A DNA stretch of 64,000 nucleotides, from contig NZ_VIVL01000003.1 in assembly GCF_007828835.1 (NCBI RefSeq), forward strand, positions 496,001-560,000, in the 5' to 3' direction. Below the pieces are notes generated by a model that saw nothing but the letters and a program-made list of their open reading frames with translations, had not been told where the DNA came from and did not search any database. The DNA is from Variovorax beijingensis (GTDB taxonomy: Bacteria; Pseudomonadota; Gammaproteobacteria; Burkholderiales; Burkholderiaceae_C). Position numbers and translations under genes: made by a program. Positions 35,931-44,248 of this stretch are shown here, piece after piece (position 1 is the stretch's first letter; each line of letters begins with the position of its first letter).

Positions 35931-35960
35931 GCCCTCCCACCGAGACCTCGCTCTCAAGTA

Positions 35961-35985
35961 AAAAAGCTCCTTCGGGAGCTTTTTT
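35961..35985 (+). terminator. Rho-independent terminator of the RRM gene
   Basis: AAAAAGCTCC, loop TTCG, GGAGCTTTTT and one more T: a 10-bp stem with stable UUCG tetraloop and U-run, 31 bp after the stop codon. The run of A on the 5' side means it may work in both directions. Confidence 0.95.
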
Positions 35986-36124
35986 CGTTTCCGCCTTCTT
36001 CCTTTGCCCGCTTGCGCCGGGCTCGCGGGAGAACCCTTGTACGCATTTGTCCCTACCGGGCCGGTCAGCCAGCGGTCAGCCGTGGGCGACGACCCTCACT
36101 CCTCCAATCAAGAGGGTCGAGACA

Positions 36125-36613
36125 ATGCGTATAAAGAGTCAGGCTGACTTCTTTTCAGGAGTCATGTTCACAGCCGTGGGCGGCGCTTTCGCCATAGGCG
36201 CCACCACCTACAACATCGGCGACGGTGCCCGCATGGGACCCGGTTATTTCCCGCTCATGCTGGGCATCCTGCTGGCCGTGCTCGGGGCGTTCATCATGTT
36301 CCAGGCGATGGTGGTCGAAACCGCCGGCGGCGACAAGATCGGCAAATGGGCCTGGAAGCCGCTGGCCTTCGTGCTCGGCGCCAACCTGGCGTTCGGCGTG
36401 CTGCTGGGCGGCCTGCCGAGCATCGGCGTGCCCGCCATGGGGATGATCGTCGCGATCTACGCGCTCACCATCATCTCGAGCATGGCCGGTGAACATTTCA
36501 AGCTGCGCGACGTGCTGGTGCTGTCCACCATCCTGGCGGCCGGCAGCTATGTGGCCTTCATCTGGGCGCTCAAGCTCCAGATCCAGGTCTGGCCTACTTT
36601 CATCTCGGGTTGA
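36125..36613 (+). CDS. tctB: Tripartite tricarboxylate transporter small membrane subunit TctB
   Basis: A 162-residue membrane protein with four hydrophobic segments, beginning SQADFFSGVMFTAVGGAFAI and with RMGPGYFPLMLGILLAVLGA, the TctB signature. It forms a secondary (ion-driven) importer with TctA for carboxylates captured by a TctC/Bug protein. It precedes tctA by 13 bp. No tctC gene lies upstream, where it is usually found. Confidence 0.92.
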   Translation: MRIKSQADFFSGVMFTAVGGAFAIGATTYNIGDGARMGPGYFPLMLGILLAVLGAFIMFQAMVVETAGGDKIGKWAWKPLAFVLGANLAFGVLLGGLPSIGVPAMGMIVAIYALTIISSMAGEHFKLRDVLVLSTILAAGSYVAFIWALKLQIQVWPTFISG

Positions 36614-36626
36614 GGAGCACACCGCC

Positions 36627-38138
36627 ATGGAACTGTTCCACAACCTCGCGACCGGCTTCGGCGTCGCCTTCACTTTCACCAACCTGCTGTACTGCCTGGT
36701 CGGCTGCATCCTGGGCACCTTGATCGGCGTGCTGCCGGGCATCGGCCCGGTCGCGACCATCGCGATGCTGCTGCCCGCCACCTACGCACTGCCGCCTGTG
36801 TCGGCGCTGATCATGCTGGCCGGCATCTACTACGGCGCGCAGTACGGCGGCTCGACCACCGCGATCCTGGTGAACCTGCCCGGGGAGTCGTCCTCGGTGG
36901 TCACCTGCATCGACGGCTACCAGATGGCAAGGCAGGGCCGCGCGGGCCCGGCGCTGGCCGCGGCGGGCCTGGGCTCGTTCTTTGCCGGCTGCGTCGGCAC
37001 GCTGATCCTCGCAGCCTTTGCGCCGCCGCTGACCGAGCTGGCCTTCAAGTTCGGTCCGGCCGAATACTTCTCGCTGATGGTGCTGGGCCTGATCGGCGCC
37101 GTGGTGCTGGCTTCGGGCTCGCTGCTCAAGGCGGTGGCCATGATCGTGCTGGGCCTCCTGCTCGGCATCGTGGGCACCGATGTGAATTCCGGCGTGGCGC
37201 GCTACAGCTTCGACATTCCGGAACTCACCGACGGCATCGGCTTCGTGGTGATCGCCATGGGCGTGTTCGGCTACGGCGAAATCATCGGCAACCTCTCGCA
37301 GCCCGACGACGAGCGCGAGGTGTTCACGCACAAGGTCAAGGGCCTGTGGCCCACCAAGGAAGACTTCAAGCGCATGACGCCCGCGGTGCTGCGCGGCACG
37401 GCGCTGGGTTCGGCGCTCGGCATCCTGCCGGGCGGCGGCGCGCTGCTGGCGGCTTTTGCGGCCTACGCGCTGGAGAAGAAGATCAAGATGCGCCCCGGCG
37501 AAGTGGCCTTCGGCAAGGGCAACATCCGCGGCGTGGCCTCGCCCGAATCGGCCAACAATGCCGGCGCGCAGACCTCCTTCATCCCGCTCCTGACGCTGGG
37601 CATTCCGCCCAACGCGGTGATGGCGCTGATGGTGGGTGCGATGACCATCCACAACATCCAGCCCGGCCCGCAGGTGATGACCAGCAACCCCGAGCTGTTC
37701 TGGGGCCTGATCGCCTCGATGTGGATCGGCAACGCGATGCTGATCATCCTGAACCTGCCGCTGATCGGCATGTGGATCAAGCTCTTGACGGTGCCCTACA
37801 AGTTCCTGTTCCCGGCGATCGTGCTGTTCTGCGCGATTGGCGTGTACTCGACCAACAACAACACCTTCGACGTGTGGATGGTCGCGATCTTCGGCTTCAT
37901 CGGCTACCTGTTCCTGAAGCTGCGCACCGAGCCGGCTCCGTTGCTGCTGGGCTTCATCCTCGGGCCGATGATGGAAGAGAACCTGCGGCGCGCGCTGCTG
38001 CTGTCGCGCGGCGCCTGGAGCGTGTTCGTCACGCGGCCGCTGTCGGCCGGCCTGCTGGTGGCGGCGGCGCTGCTGCTGGGCATCGTGCTGCTGCCGTCGA
38101 TCAAGGCCAAGCGCGAAGAAGCCTTCGTCGAGGAATAA
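36627..38138 (+). CDS. tctA: Tripartite tricarboxylate transporter large membrane subunit TctA
   Basis: A 503-residue protein with about twelve membrane segments. The duplicated family motif is clear: GTLIGVLPGIGPVATIAMLL near residue 35 and GSALGILPGGGALLAAFAAY near 265; YYGAQYGGSTTAILVNLPGE and SPESANNAGAQTSFIPLLTL are further TctA blocks. It forms the channel-like part of the importer. GAGGAGCACACCGCC precedes the start. Two family A repeats follow the gene. Confidence 0.95.
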   Translation: MELFHNLATGFGVAFTFTNLLYCLVGCILGTLIGVLPGIGPVATIAMLLPATYALPPVSALIMLAGIYYGAQYGGSTTAILVNLPGESSSVVTCIDGYQMARQGRAGPALAAAGLGSFFAGCVGTLILAAFAPPLTELAFKFGPAEYFSLMVLGLIGAVVLASGSLLKAVAMIVLGLLLGIVGTDVNSGVARYSFDIPELTDGIGFVVIAMGVFGYGEIIGNLSQPDDEREVFTHKVKGLWPTKEDFKRMTPAVLRGTALGSALGILPGGGALLAAFAAYALEKKIKMRPGEVAFGKGNIRGVASPESANNAGAQTSFIPLLTLGIPPNAVMALMVGAMTIHNIQPGPQVMTSNPELFWGLIASMWIGNAMLIILNLPLIGMWIKLLTVPYKFLFPAIVLFCAIGVYSTNNNTFDVWMVAIFGFIGYLFLKLRTEPAPLLLGFILGPMMEENLRRALLLSRGAWSVFVTRPLSAGLLVAAALLLGIVLLPSIKAKREEAFVEE

Positions 38139-38154
38139 CCCACCCCCGTCCCTC

Positions 38155-38233
38155 GCTCACTTCGTGTAGCTCGACTCCCCCTCAAGGGGGCAACACCGGC
38201 GGCCCGGCAAAGCCGGTTCCGCGGTGTTCCTGG
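38155..38233. repeat. Palindromic repeat family A, copy 2
   Basis: The unit starts GCTCACTTCGTGTAG, then CCCCCTCAAGGGGG (hairpin), ACACCGGCGGC, CCGGCAAAGCCGG and CCGCGGTGT. It stands in tandem with copy 3 at a 94-bp period in the gap between convergent tctA and the chromate-transporter gene. Confidence 0.9.
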
Positions 38234-38248
38234 CCCACCCCCGAAACG

Positions 38249-38326
38249 GCTCACTTCGTGTAGCCGCCTCCCCCTCAAGGGGGCAACACCGGCGGCCCGG
38301 CAAAGCCGGTTCCGCGGTGTTCCTGG
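38249..38326. repeat. Palindromic repeat family A, copy 3
   Basis: Near-identical to copy 2 from GCTCACTTCGTGTAG to CGGTGTTCCTGG; differences are confined to the few bases before the first hairpin. The tandem pair fills most of the 209-bp gap between convergent genes and could stop transcripts from both sides. Confidence 0.9.
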
Positions 38327-38347
38327 ACTCGACTCCGCTTGCGGCGG

Positions 38348-39694
38348 TCAGCGCGCAAGCAGTTGCCAGGCCATGCCCGCGAGCGCGGAGGCGAGCACCA
38401 CCGGGATCACGCCGGCCTTGACGCGGAAGAGCGCGATGGCCGCGAGGACGCCGATCACGGCGGAGGGGGCCTCGAAGGGCCCGGACAACCCCGCAGGCCA
38501 GAGCACGTGGTAGGCGAAGAAGACCGCCAGATTGACGATCACGCCGACCACGGCCGCGGTGATGGCGGTGAGCGGCGCCGTGAATTTCAGGTTGCCGTGG
38601 GTCGATTCGATGAAGGGTCCGCCCAACAGGATGAACAGGAACGACGGCAGGAAGGTGAAGAAGGTCACCACCGCCGCCGCCGCCGCGCCCGCCGCGAACA
38701 GCGCCTGCGGGCCGAACAGCGCCTGGCCCCAGCCGCCCACGAAGCCCACGAACGAGACCACCATGATCAGCGGGCCGGGCGTGGTTTCCCCGAGCGCCAG
38801 TCCGTCGATCATCTGCGTGGCGCTGAGCCAGTGGTAGTGGTCGACCGCGCCCTGGAACACATAGGGCAGCACCGCATACGCGCCGCCGAAGGTCAAAAGC
38901 GCCGCCTTGGTGAAGAACCAGGCCATCTGCGTGAGCGCGCCGTTCCAGCCGTACAGCGCCGCGAGGGCGCCGAGGGCCCCGAGCCACAGCGCAAGGAACA
39001 CCGCCAGCACGCGCACGAAACGGCCCCAGCCGAAAAGGGCGTGCGGCGGCGTCGGCGTGCCGTCGTCGATCAGCGCCGGCCCGGCCGACGACGCGGCGCT
39101 GCCGTGCCCGCCGCCCGCCGCAAAGTACGCCGGCGCGAAGCGGCTGCCGAAGTAGCCGATGGCCCCGGCGGCCAGCACGATCAGCGGGAACGGCAGGCGC
39201 AGCGCGAAGATCGCCACGAAGGCCGCCACGGCAATCGCCCAGAGCCATGCGTTCTTGAGCACCCGCGAGCCGATGCGCCAGGCGGCGAACAGCACGATGG
39301 CCGTCACTGCGGGCTTCACGCCGTAGAGCAGGCCCGCCACGGCCGGCACGTGGCCGTAGGCCATGTAGGCCCACGACAGCGCGATCAGGATGAAGAGCGA
39401 CGGCAGCACGAAGAGCACGCCCGCCGCGAGGCCGCCCCAGGTGCGGTGCATGAGCCAGCCGATGTAGGTGGCCAGCTGCTGGGCTTCGGGGCCGGGCAGC
39501 AGCATGCAGTAGTTCAGCGCATGCAGGAAGCGCTTCTCCGAGATCCAGCGCCGGCGCTCGACCAGTTCCTGGTGCATCAGCGCGATCTGCCCGGCCGGCC
39601 CGCCGAAGCTGATGAAGCCGAGCTTGAGCCAGTAGGCGAAGGCCTGCCAGAAGCTGACGGGAGGGGGGGGTTCGAGAGGCTCTGGCGGCGGCAT
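38348..39694 (-). CDS. chrA: Chromate transporter family protein (ChrA-like, two-domain)
   Basis: A 448-residue membrane protein of the CHR family, long form. Two homologous halves are visible: [20 protein letters not shown] near residue 25 and [20 protein letters not shown] near 265; [16 protein letters not shown] and [20 protein letters not shown] are the matching second motifs. ChrA proteins export chromate (or sulfate-like anions) using the proton gradient. The N-terminus contains a Pro-rich stretch coded by a run of eight C (39663-39670 on the opposite strand). It is followed upstream by a TSUP gene in the same direction. Confidence 0.9.
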   Translation of the reverse strand: MPPPEPLEPPPPVSFWQAFAYWLKLGFISFGGPAGQIALMHQELVERRRWISEKRFLHALNYCMLLPGPEAQQLATYIGWLMHRTWGGLAAGVLFVLPSLFILIALSWAYMAYGHVPAVAGLLYGVKPAVTAIVLFAAWRIGSRVLKNAWLWAIAVAAFVAIFALRLPFPLIVLAAGAIGYFGSRFAPAYFAAGGGHGSAASSAGPALIDDGTPTPPHALFGWGRFVRVLAVFLALWLGALGALAALYGWNGALTQMAWFFTKAALLTFGGAYAVLPYVFQGAVDHYHWLSATQMIDGLALGETTPGPLIMVVSFVGFVGGWGQALFGPQALFAAGAAAAAVVTFFTFLPSFLFILLGGPFIESTHGNLKFTAPLTAITAAVVGVIVNLAVFFAYHVLWPAGLSGPFEAPSAVIGVLAAIALFRVKAGVIPVVLASALAGMAWQLLAR

Positions 39695-39714
39695 GCAGGG
39701 ACTTTCGGGTCTGG

Positions 39715-40473
39715 CTATTTCAGGAATGCGTCGTAGGCGGTCTTCAGGATCAGCGCGCTCACCACGACGATGAACACCACCCGCACGAAGCCGGCCCCGT
39801 GTTTCAGCGCAACACGCGTGCCCGCCAGGCTGCCGGCCACGTTGGCCACCGCCATCACCAGCCCATAGTGCCACCAGACGTGCCCCTTGAGCGCGAGCAG
39901 CAGCAGGGCCGCGGCGTTGGTGAGCGTGTTGATGATCTTGGCCGAGGCCGAGGCGTTCAGGAAGTCGTAGCCCATCCAGCGCACGAACAGGAACACCAGG
40001 AAGCTGCCCGCGCCGGGGCCGAAGAAGCCGTCGTAGAAGCCGATCGAGAGCCCGATGGTGCAGGCCGCCAGGGTTTCGGCCCGTCCGCTGAAGCGCGGCG
40101 CATGGTTGCGGCCCAGGTCCTTGCGCGCCAGCGTGTAGAGCAGTACGCCCAGCAGCACGATGGGCAGCGCGCGGCGCAGGAAGTCGCCCGGGAACACCGT
40201 GACGCCCCAGGCGCCGAGCATCGAACCCGCGAAACCGAGCAGCGCGGCCGGCCACAGGGCGCCCCAGCGCATCTGGACGCGCTGGCTGAACTGGGCCGCC
40301 GCGGCCGCCGTGCCCCAAATGGACGCGCTCTTGTTGGTGCCCAGCAAGGTGGCCGGCGGTGCGCCCGGAAAGACGGCAAAGAGCGCCGGCACGAGGATCA
40401 GCCCTCCGCCCCCCACGATCGAATCGACAAAACCCGCGAGCAGCGAGGCGCCCGTGACCACCAGCATTTCCAT
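39715..40473 (-). CDS. TSUP-family (TauE/SafE, DUF81) membrane transporter
   Basis: A 252-residue membrane protein with about seven to eight hydrophobic segments. [18 protein letters not shown] near residue 14 and [20 protein letters not shown] near 145 are the duplicated TSUP motifs. Family members export or import sulfite, sulfoacetate and related organosulfur anions. It is 20 bp upstream of the ChrA-like gene, forming a likely two-gene anion-export operon. Confidence 0.92.
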   Translation of the reverse strand: MEMLVVTGASLLAGFVDSIVGGGGLILVPALFAVFPGAPPATLLGTNKSASIWGTAAAAAQFSQRVQMRWGALWPAALLGFAGSMLGAWGVTVFPGDFLRRALPIVLLGVLLYTLARKDLGRNHAPRFSGRAETLAACTIGLSIGFYDGFFGPGAGSFLVFLFVRWMGYDFLNASASAKIINTLTNAAALLLLALKGHVWWHYGLVMAVANVAGSLAGTRVALKHGAGFVRVVFIVVVSALILKTAYDAFLK

Positions 40474-40590
40474 GGCGGGATTGTCGCACCCGGATTGCTA
40501 TCAAAAAAGGAGCTTCAACCAGAAGTGGGACGGGCGCGAGAGCGCTCTTCGGCGAGAAGCAAATGCCTCAGCGGGAGGGTGGCGGCAGGC

Positions 40591-40620
40591 AAAAAAAAAG
40601 ACGCCGACCAGCGACGCCTT
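40591..40620 (-). terminator. Rho-independent terminator on the minus strand without an obvious gene
   Basis: Read on the minus strand, AAGGCGTCG (complement of 40612-40620) pairs with CGGCGTCTT (complement of 40598-40606), with two G-U pairs and loop CTGGT, followed by nine U residues (40591-40599). No protein gene ends here; the nearest minus-strand gene starts 118 bp further on. It suggests a short transcript made from the right. Confidence 0.65.
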
Positions 40621-40740
40621 TTCAAGTTCAGCACGGCTTCTCGAGCGGAAGCCTTGAAGAATTTTTGTTGTAGACCGAATTTGTCTCCTCGGACCCTCGG
40701 CAGTACGAGCTGGGCCCGTTCGCGAGTGGGCAGACTTTAG
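40591..40740 (-). ncRNA. Candidate small RNA upstream of the TSUP gene
   Basis: The 409-bp gap 40474-40882 holds no convincing gene, but the minus strand ends in an intrinsic terminator at 40591-40620. Just upstream is a second stem-loop (GGCTTC at 40635-40640 with GAAGCC at 40648-40653, extended by TTCAA 40621-40625 with TTGAA 40654-40658). The 5' end and promoter are not defined; 40740 is an arbitrary limit. The sequence did not remind me of 6S, RNase P, tmRNA or SRP RNA. It could instead be a leader or attenuator of the TSUP-ChrA operon. Confidence 0.35.
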
Positions 40741-40821
40741 GCGGTGCACCGGCCCAGTGCATTGGGAATTACCCGCTTTGCCTTAGCGCTGTGGGGCGGT
40801 TCGCAAACCAAAGTGTTTCGG

Positions 40822-40857
40822 ACCGTTAACGGTATGGCATGACTTGTGCACGCAAGT
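40822..40857. promoter_or_regulatory. Perfect palindrome and inverted repeat upstream of a small gene
   Basis: ACCGTTAACGGT (40822-40833) is a perfect 12-bp palindrome; ACTTG (40842-40846) and CAAGT (40853-40857) form a second inverted repeat. They lie between the small gene at 40883 and the start region of the candidate minus-strand RNA, so could be operators for either. Confidence 0.4.
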
Positions 40858-40882
40858 GCTTGATCCATCCATGGAGGCCGTC

Positions 40883-41182
40883 ATGTCCATGTCCGAAAGC
40901 GAACGCATTGCGCTGGCCGCGCGCCTGCACGTGGCGCTCAGGCGAAAGCACGGGCGCGTGACGGACACCGAATGGATGGCCACCAATGCCGAATACGCCG
41001 CGGAGATCGTGCGCATGACGCGCGCGCATGCGGTCGAGACCAAGGACGAAGACCTGTACCTGCTCGCCACCCGGCTGGAGCAGGCGATGGAACCGCTGGC
41101 GCGCGCCGCGCGGCTGGCGGCGCGCGCGCCCGACGGCCATCTGCCGAACCCGCTGCCGCGCTATGCGGACGGGCTGGGCTGA
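40883..41182 (+). CDS. Small hypothetical protein
   Basis: A 99-residue soluble helical protein (SESERIALAARLHVALRRKH, then DTEWMATNAEYAAEIVRMTR, ending in a Pro-rich segment). I do not recognise the family. GGAGG lies five bases before the ATG at 40883; in-frame ATGs at 40871 and 40889 are alternatives. Codon use fits the neighbours. It runs convergently into the ThDP enzyme gene with a 5-bp gap. Confidence 0.65.
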   Translation: MSMSESERIALAARLHVALRRKHGRVTDTEWMATNAEYAAEIVRMTRAHAVETKDEDLYLLATRLEQAMEPLARAARLAARAPDGHLPNPLPRYADGLG

Positions 41183-41187
41183 TTTCT

Positions 41188-42861
41188 TCAGCCCGCGGCG
41201 AGAGCGGCCTTGCGGATCGACTGCAGCGTGCTGGCCGGCGTGATGGCTTCGGGGTCGAGCAGGCAATGCAGGATCGCGGGCTTGCCGCTGGCACGCGCCC
41301 GCGCCAGCGCGGGACCGAACTCCGCGGTGCTGGCCACGCGCTCGCCGTGGCCGCCGAACACCTCGGCATAGCCGCGGAAGTCGGGGTTCTTCAGCTGCGT
41401 GGCGCTCACGCGGCCCGGGTAGTGCTTTTCCTGGTGCATGCGGATGGTGCCGTACATGGCGTTGTCGAGCAGCACCACGAGGATCGGCAGGCCGTACTGC
41501 ACCGCGGTGGCGAACTCCTGGCCGTGCATCATGAAGTCGCCGTCGCCCGCGAACACCACTACCTCGCGCTGCGGCCAAAGCCGCTTGGCGCCCACGCCGG
41601 CCGGCAGGCCGTAGCCCATCGATCCGCTGGTGGGCGCCAGCTGGCTCGCGAACGCGCGGAATGGCCAGAAGCGGTGCACCCAGGTCGCGAAATTGCCCGC
41701 GCCATTGCAGAAGATGGTGTCGGCCGGCAGCACCTCGCGCAGGTGCTGCATGACCTCGCCCATCTGCAGCGGGCCCGGAATGCGGATCGGGGCCGGATCG
41801 CTCCAGCGCAGGAAGTCTTCGCGCGCAGTCTTCGTCTCGGCCTGCCAGGCGGGCGGCGAGGCCGGGCGCAGCGCGGACACCGCCTCGGCAAAGGCCTGCG
41901 GCGTGGCATGGATGCCCTGGGCCGGGCGGTAGAGCTTGCCGAGCTCGTCGGCGTCGGCATGCACATGCACCAGCGCCTGCTTCGGCTGCGGAATGGCGAG
42001 CAGTTCATAACCCTGCGAGGGCACTTCCGACAGGCGCCCGCCCACCAGCAGCACCAGGTCCGCCTGGCGGATGCGCTCGAGCATGCGCGGATTCGCGCCC
42101 AGGCCCAGGTCGCCCGCGTAGCAGGGATGCTCGGCCGACAGCAGCATCTGGCGGCGGAACGAGCAGTACACCGGCAGCGAGAACGCCTCGGCGAAAGCCG
42201 CGAACTGCTGCGTCGCGGCCTCGGACCAGCGGCTGCCGCCCAGGATGGCGACCGGCCGCTCGGCCCGCGACAGGCGCTGCCGCAACTCGGCGATCTGCGC
42301 TGCGCCCGGATGGGTTTCGACCACTGCATAGGGCTGCGCGTCGGCCACGGCGGCGGCTTCGGTCAGCATGTCCTCGGGCAGCGCGATCACCACCGGCCCG
42401 GGCCGGCCCGAGGTGGCGACGTGGAAGGCGCGCGAGACCAGCTCGGGCACGCGGGCGGGGTCATCGATCTGCACCACCCACTTGGCCATGGTGCCGAACA
42501 CCGCGCCGTAGTCCAGCTCCTGGAAGGCTTCGCGGCCCAGCGCCTCGCGCGCCACCTGGCCCACGAACAGCAGCAGCGGCGTCGAATCCTGGTGCGCGAT
42601 GTGCACGCCGGCCGCCGCGTTGGTGGCGCCCGGCCCGCGCGTGACGAAGCAGACGCCGGGCCGGCCCGTGAGCTTGCCCTGCGCCTCGGCCATCATCGTG
42701 GCGCCGCCTTCCTGGCGGCACACCGTCACGTCGATGGAAGCGTCGTGCAGCGCATCGAGCACCGCCAGAAAGCTTTCGCCAGGCACGCAGAACAGCTGCC
42801 TGACGCCGTGGGTGATGAGTTGGTCGACCAGGATCTGGCCGCCGGTGCGGGGAGAGGTCAT
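41188..42861 (-). CDS. Thiamine diphosphate-binding enzyme (acetolactate synthase-like)
   Basis: A 557-residue ThDP enzyme with the three domains of acetolactate synthase/decarboxylase relatives. The cofactor Glu lies in the N-terminal GVRQLFCVPGESFLAVLDAL region, RQEGGATMMAEAQGKLTG and CFVTRGPGATNAAAGVHIAH follow, and the C-terminal ThDP motif is VFAGDGDFMMHGQEFATAV with the Asn in LLDNAMYG. It probably decarboxylates or ligates a 2-oxo acid. No regulatory subunit gene is present, so a biosynthetic acetolactate synthase is unlikely. It is the last gene of the minus-strand set, separated from the aminotransferase by repeats, and may act on the 2-oxo acid that enzyme makes. Confidence 0.87.
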   Translation of the reverse strand: MTSPRTGGQILVDQLITHGVRQLFCVPGESFLAVLDALHDASIDVTVCRQEGGATMMAEAQGKLTGRPGVCFVTRGPGATNAAAGVHIAHQDSTPLLLFVGQVAREALGREAFQELDYGAVFGTMAKWVVQIDDPARVPELVSRAFHVATSGRPGPVVIALPEDMLTEAAAVADAQPYAVVETHPGAAQIAELRQRLSRAERPVAILGGSRWSEAATQQFAAFAEAFSLPVYCSFRRQMLLSAEHPCYAGDLGLGANPRMLERIRQADLVLLVGGRLSEVPSQGYELLAIPQPKQALVHVHADADELGKLYRPAQGIHATPQAFAEAVSALRPASPPAWQAETKTAREDFLRWSDPAPIRIPGPLQMGEVMQHLREVLPADTIFCNGAGNFATWVHRFWPFRAFASQLAPTSGSMGYGLPAGVGAKRLWPQREVVVFAGDGDFMMHGQEFATAVQYGLPILVVLLDNAMYGTIRMHQEKHYPGRVSATQLKNPDFRGYAEVFGGHGERVASTAEFGPALARARASGKPAILHCLLDPEAITPASTLQSIRKAALAAG

Positions 42862-42897
42862 GCTGAGTCCAATGCAATGAAGGTGTTGGTATTTGCG

Positions 42898-43012
42898 CCT
42901 TCCCCTTCCGGGGGAAGGTTGGGATGGGGGCAGGCGGCGCTGGATACGCCGGCGGCAATTGACATGCCGCGAGCCCCCACCCCCGCCCTCCCCCGGGAGG
43001 GGAGGGAGAAAA
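42898..43012. repeat. Two family C palindromic repeats between ThDP-enzyme and aminotransferase genes
   Basis: CCTTCCCC (42898-42905) and GGGGAAGG (42911-42918) form a hairpin followed by TTGGGATGGGGG. About 55 bp on, an opposite copy reads CCCCCACCCCCGCCCTCCCC then GGGAGGGGAGGGAG. The 157-bp gap holds no gene. Facing copies like these could reduce read-through from the aminotransferase gene. Confidence 0.7.
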
Positions 43013-43018
43013 GCGGGG

Positions 43019-44248
43019 TCATTCGAGAGCTTCGCATGCCGCGGCAATGCGTGCACACGCCTCTTCCAGCTGCGCCATCGACGTGGCATACGAAATTCGG
43101 AAGTACGGCGCGAGGCCGAACACGCTGCCCGGCACCACCGCCACTTCGAAATCCTGCAGCAGGTAGCCGCAGAAGTCGCTGTCGGTCTGCAGCAGCGCGC
43201 CGCCGCGGGTGCGCCGCCCGAGCACGCCCGCGCAGCTCGCAAAGGTATAGAAGGCGCCCTCGGGCACGCGGCAATGCAGGCCCGGCGCGCGGTTCAAGGC
43301 GGCCACCACGAAGTCGCGCCGCGCCTGGAACTCGTCGCACCGCTCGGCCACCACGTGTTGCGGCCCTGTCAGCGCCTCGATCGCGGCGGCCTGGCTCACC
43401 GACGACGGGCACGAGGTCGACTGGCTCTGCACCACCGCCATGGCCGCGATCAGCGCGCGCGGCCCGGCGCCGTAGCCCACGCGCCAGCCGGTCATCGCGT
43501 ACGCCTTCGAGACGCCGTTCACGGTGAGCGTGCGCTCGCGCAGCCGCGGCTCCACCGCTGCCGGCGTGGCGAACGCGTGGCCGTCGTAGAGGATGTGCTC
43601 GTAGATGTCGTCGGCCAGCACCCACACCGCTGGATGCCGCAGCAGCACCTCGCACAGCGGCGCAAGCTGCGCCGCGCTGTAGGCCGCGCCGCTCGGGTTC
43701 GAGGGCGAATTCAGGAACAGCCAGCGCGTGCGCGGCGTGCTGGCCGCCTCGAGCTGCGCGGCATCGAGCCTGAAGCCGTTGGCCTCGCCGCAGGGCACGC
43801 TCACCGGCACGCCGCCGCAGATCTGCACGATGTCGGCGTAGGAAGTCCAGTACGGTGCGGGCAGGATCACCTCGTCGCCCGGGTTCAGGCTGGCCATCAG
43901 CGCATTGAAGATCACCTGCTTGGCGCCCGCGCCCACGCTGATCTCGTCGAGCGCAAAGTCCAGCGCGTTGTCGCGCCTGAACTTGAGCTGCACCGCGGCC
44001 TTCATGGCCGGGCTGCCGTCGAGCACGGTGTAGCGCGTGTCGCCGCGTTCCATGGCGCGGGCCGCGGCGGCGCGAATCGGCTCGGGCGTGTCGAAGTCCG
44101 GCTCGCCCGCGCCCAGCACGATCACCGGCCGGCCGGCGCGCTTGAGCGCGTTGGCATGGTCGGTGATGCGCAGGATTTCCGAAACCCCGATGGCGCGCAC
44201 GCGCTGCGCGGGCTCGAATGCGCAAGGCGCTGAATCGGCGGATGTCAC
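43019..44248 (-). CDS. Class I/II aminotransferase (aspartate aminotransferase-like)
   Basis: A 409-residue PLP enzyme. Marks are VIVLGAGEPDFDTPEPI near residue 40, PAPYWTSYADIVQICGG near 125, NSPSNPSGAAYSAAQL near 165, DDIYEHILYDG near 205, and the PLP lysine in TVNGVSKAYAMTGWRVGYG near 235. The GTG start overlaps the binding-protein stop (GTGA), so it is co-translated. In this cluster it could transaminate 2-aminoadipate or a related amino acid made by the ALDH7-type enzyme; the specificity is inferred. Confidence 0.92.
   Translation of the reverse strand: MTSADSAPCAFEPAQRVRAIGVSEILRITDHANALKRAGRPVIVLGAGEPDFDTPEPIRAAAARAMERGDTRYTVLDGSPAMKAAVQLKFRRDNALDFALDEISVGAGAKQVIFNALMASLNPGDEVILPAPYWTSYADIVQICGGVPVSVPCGEANGFRLDAAQLEAASTPRTRWLFLNSPSNPSGAAYSAAQLAPLCEVLLRHPAVWVLADDIYEHILYDGHAFATPAAVEPRLRERTLTVNGVSKAYAMTGWRVGYGAGPRALIAAMAVVQSQSTSCPSSVSQAAAIEALTGPQHVVAERCDEFQARRDFVVAALNRAPGLHCRVPEGAFYTFASCAGVLGRRTRGGALLQTDSDFCGYLLQDFEVAVVPGSVFGLAPYFRISYATSMAQLEEACARIAAACEALE

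Noticed and set aside
38139..38347. CRISPR-like array (two near-identical units)
   Set aside because: Only two units with a 94-bp period, no regular unique spacers and no cas genes; the units match dispersed palindromes elsewhere in the window.
40501..40749. 82-codon minus-strand frame in the candidate sRNA region
   Set aside because: No ribosome-binding site or recognisable family; it runs through the U-run of an intrinsic terminator, giving three Phe in a row.
41188..42861. Biosynthetic acetolactate synthase large subunit
   Set aside because: No small subunit gene follows and the context is catabolic; kept as an acetolactate synthase-like ThDP enzyme.
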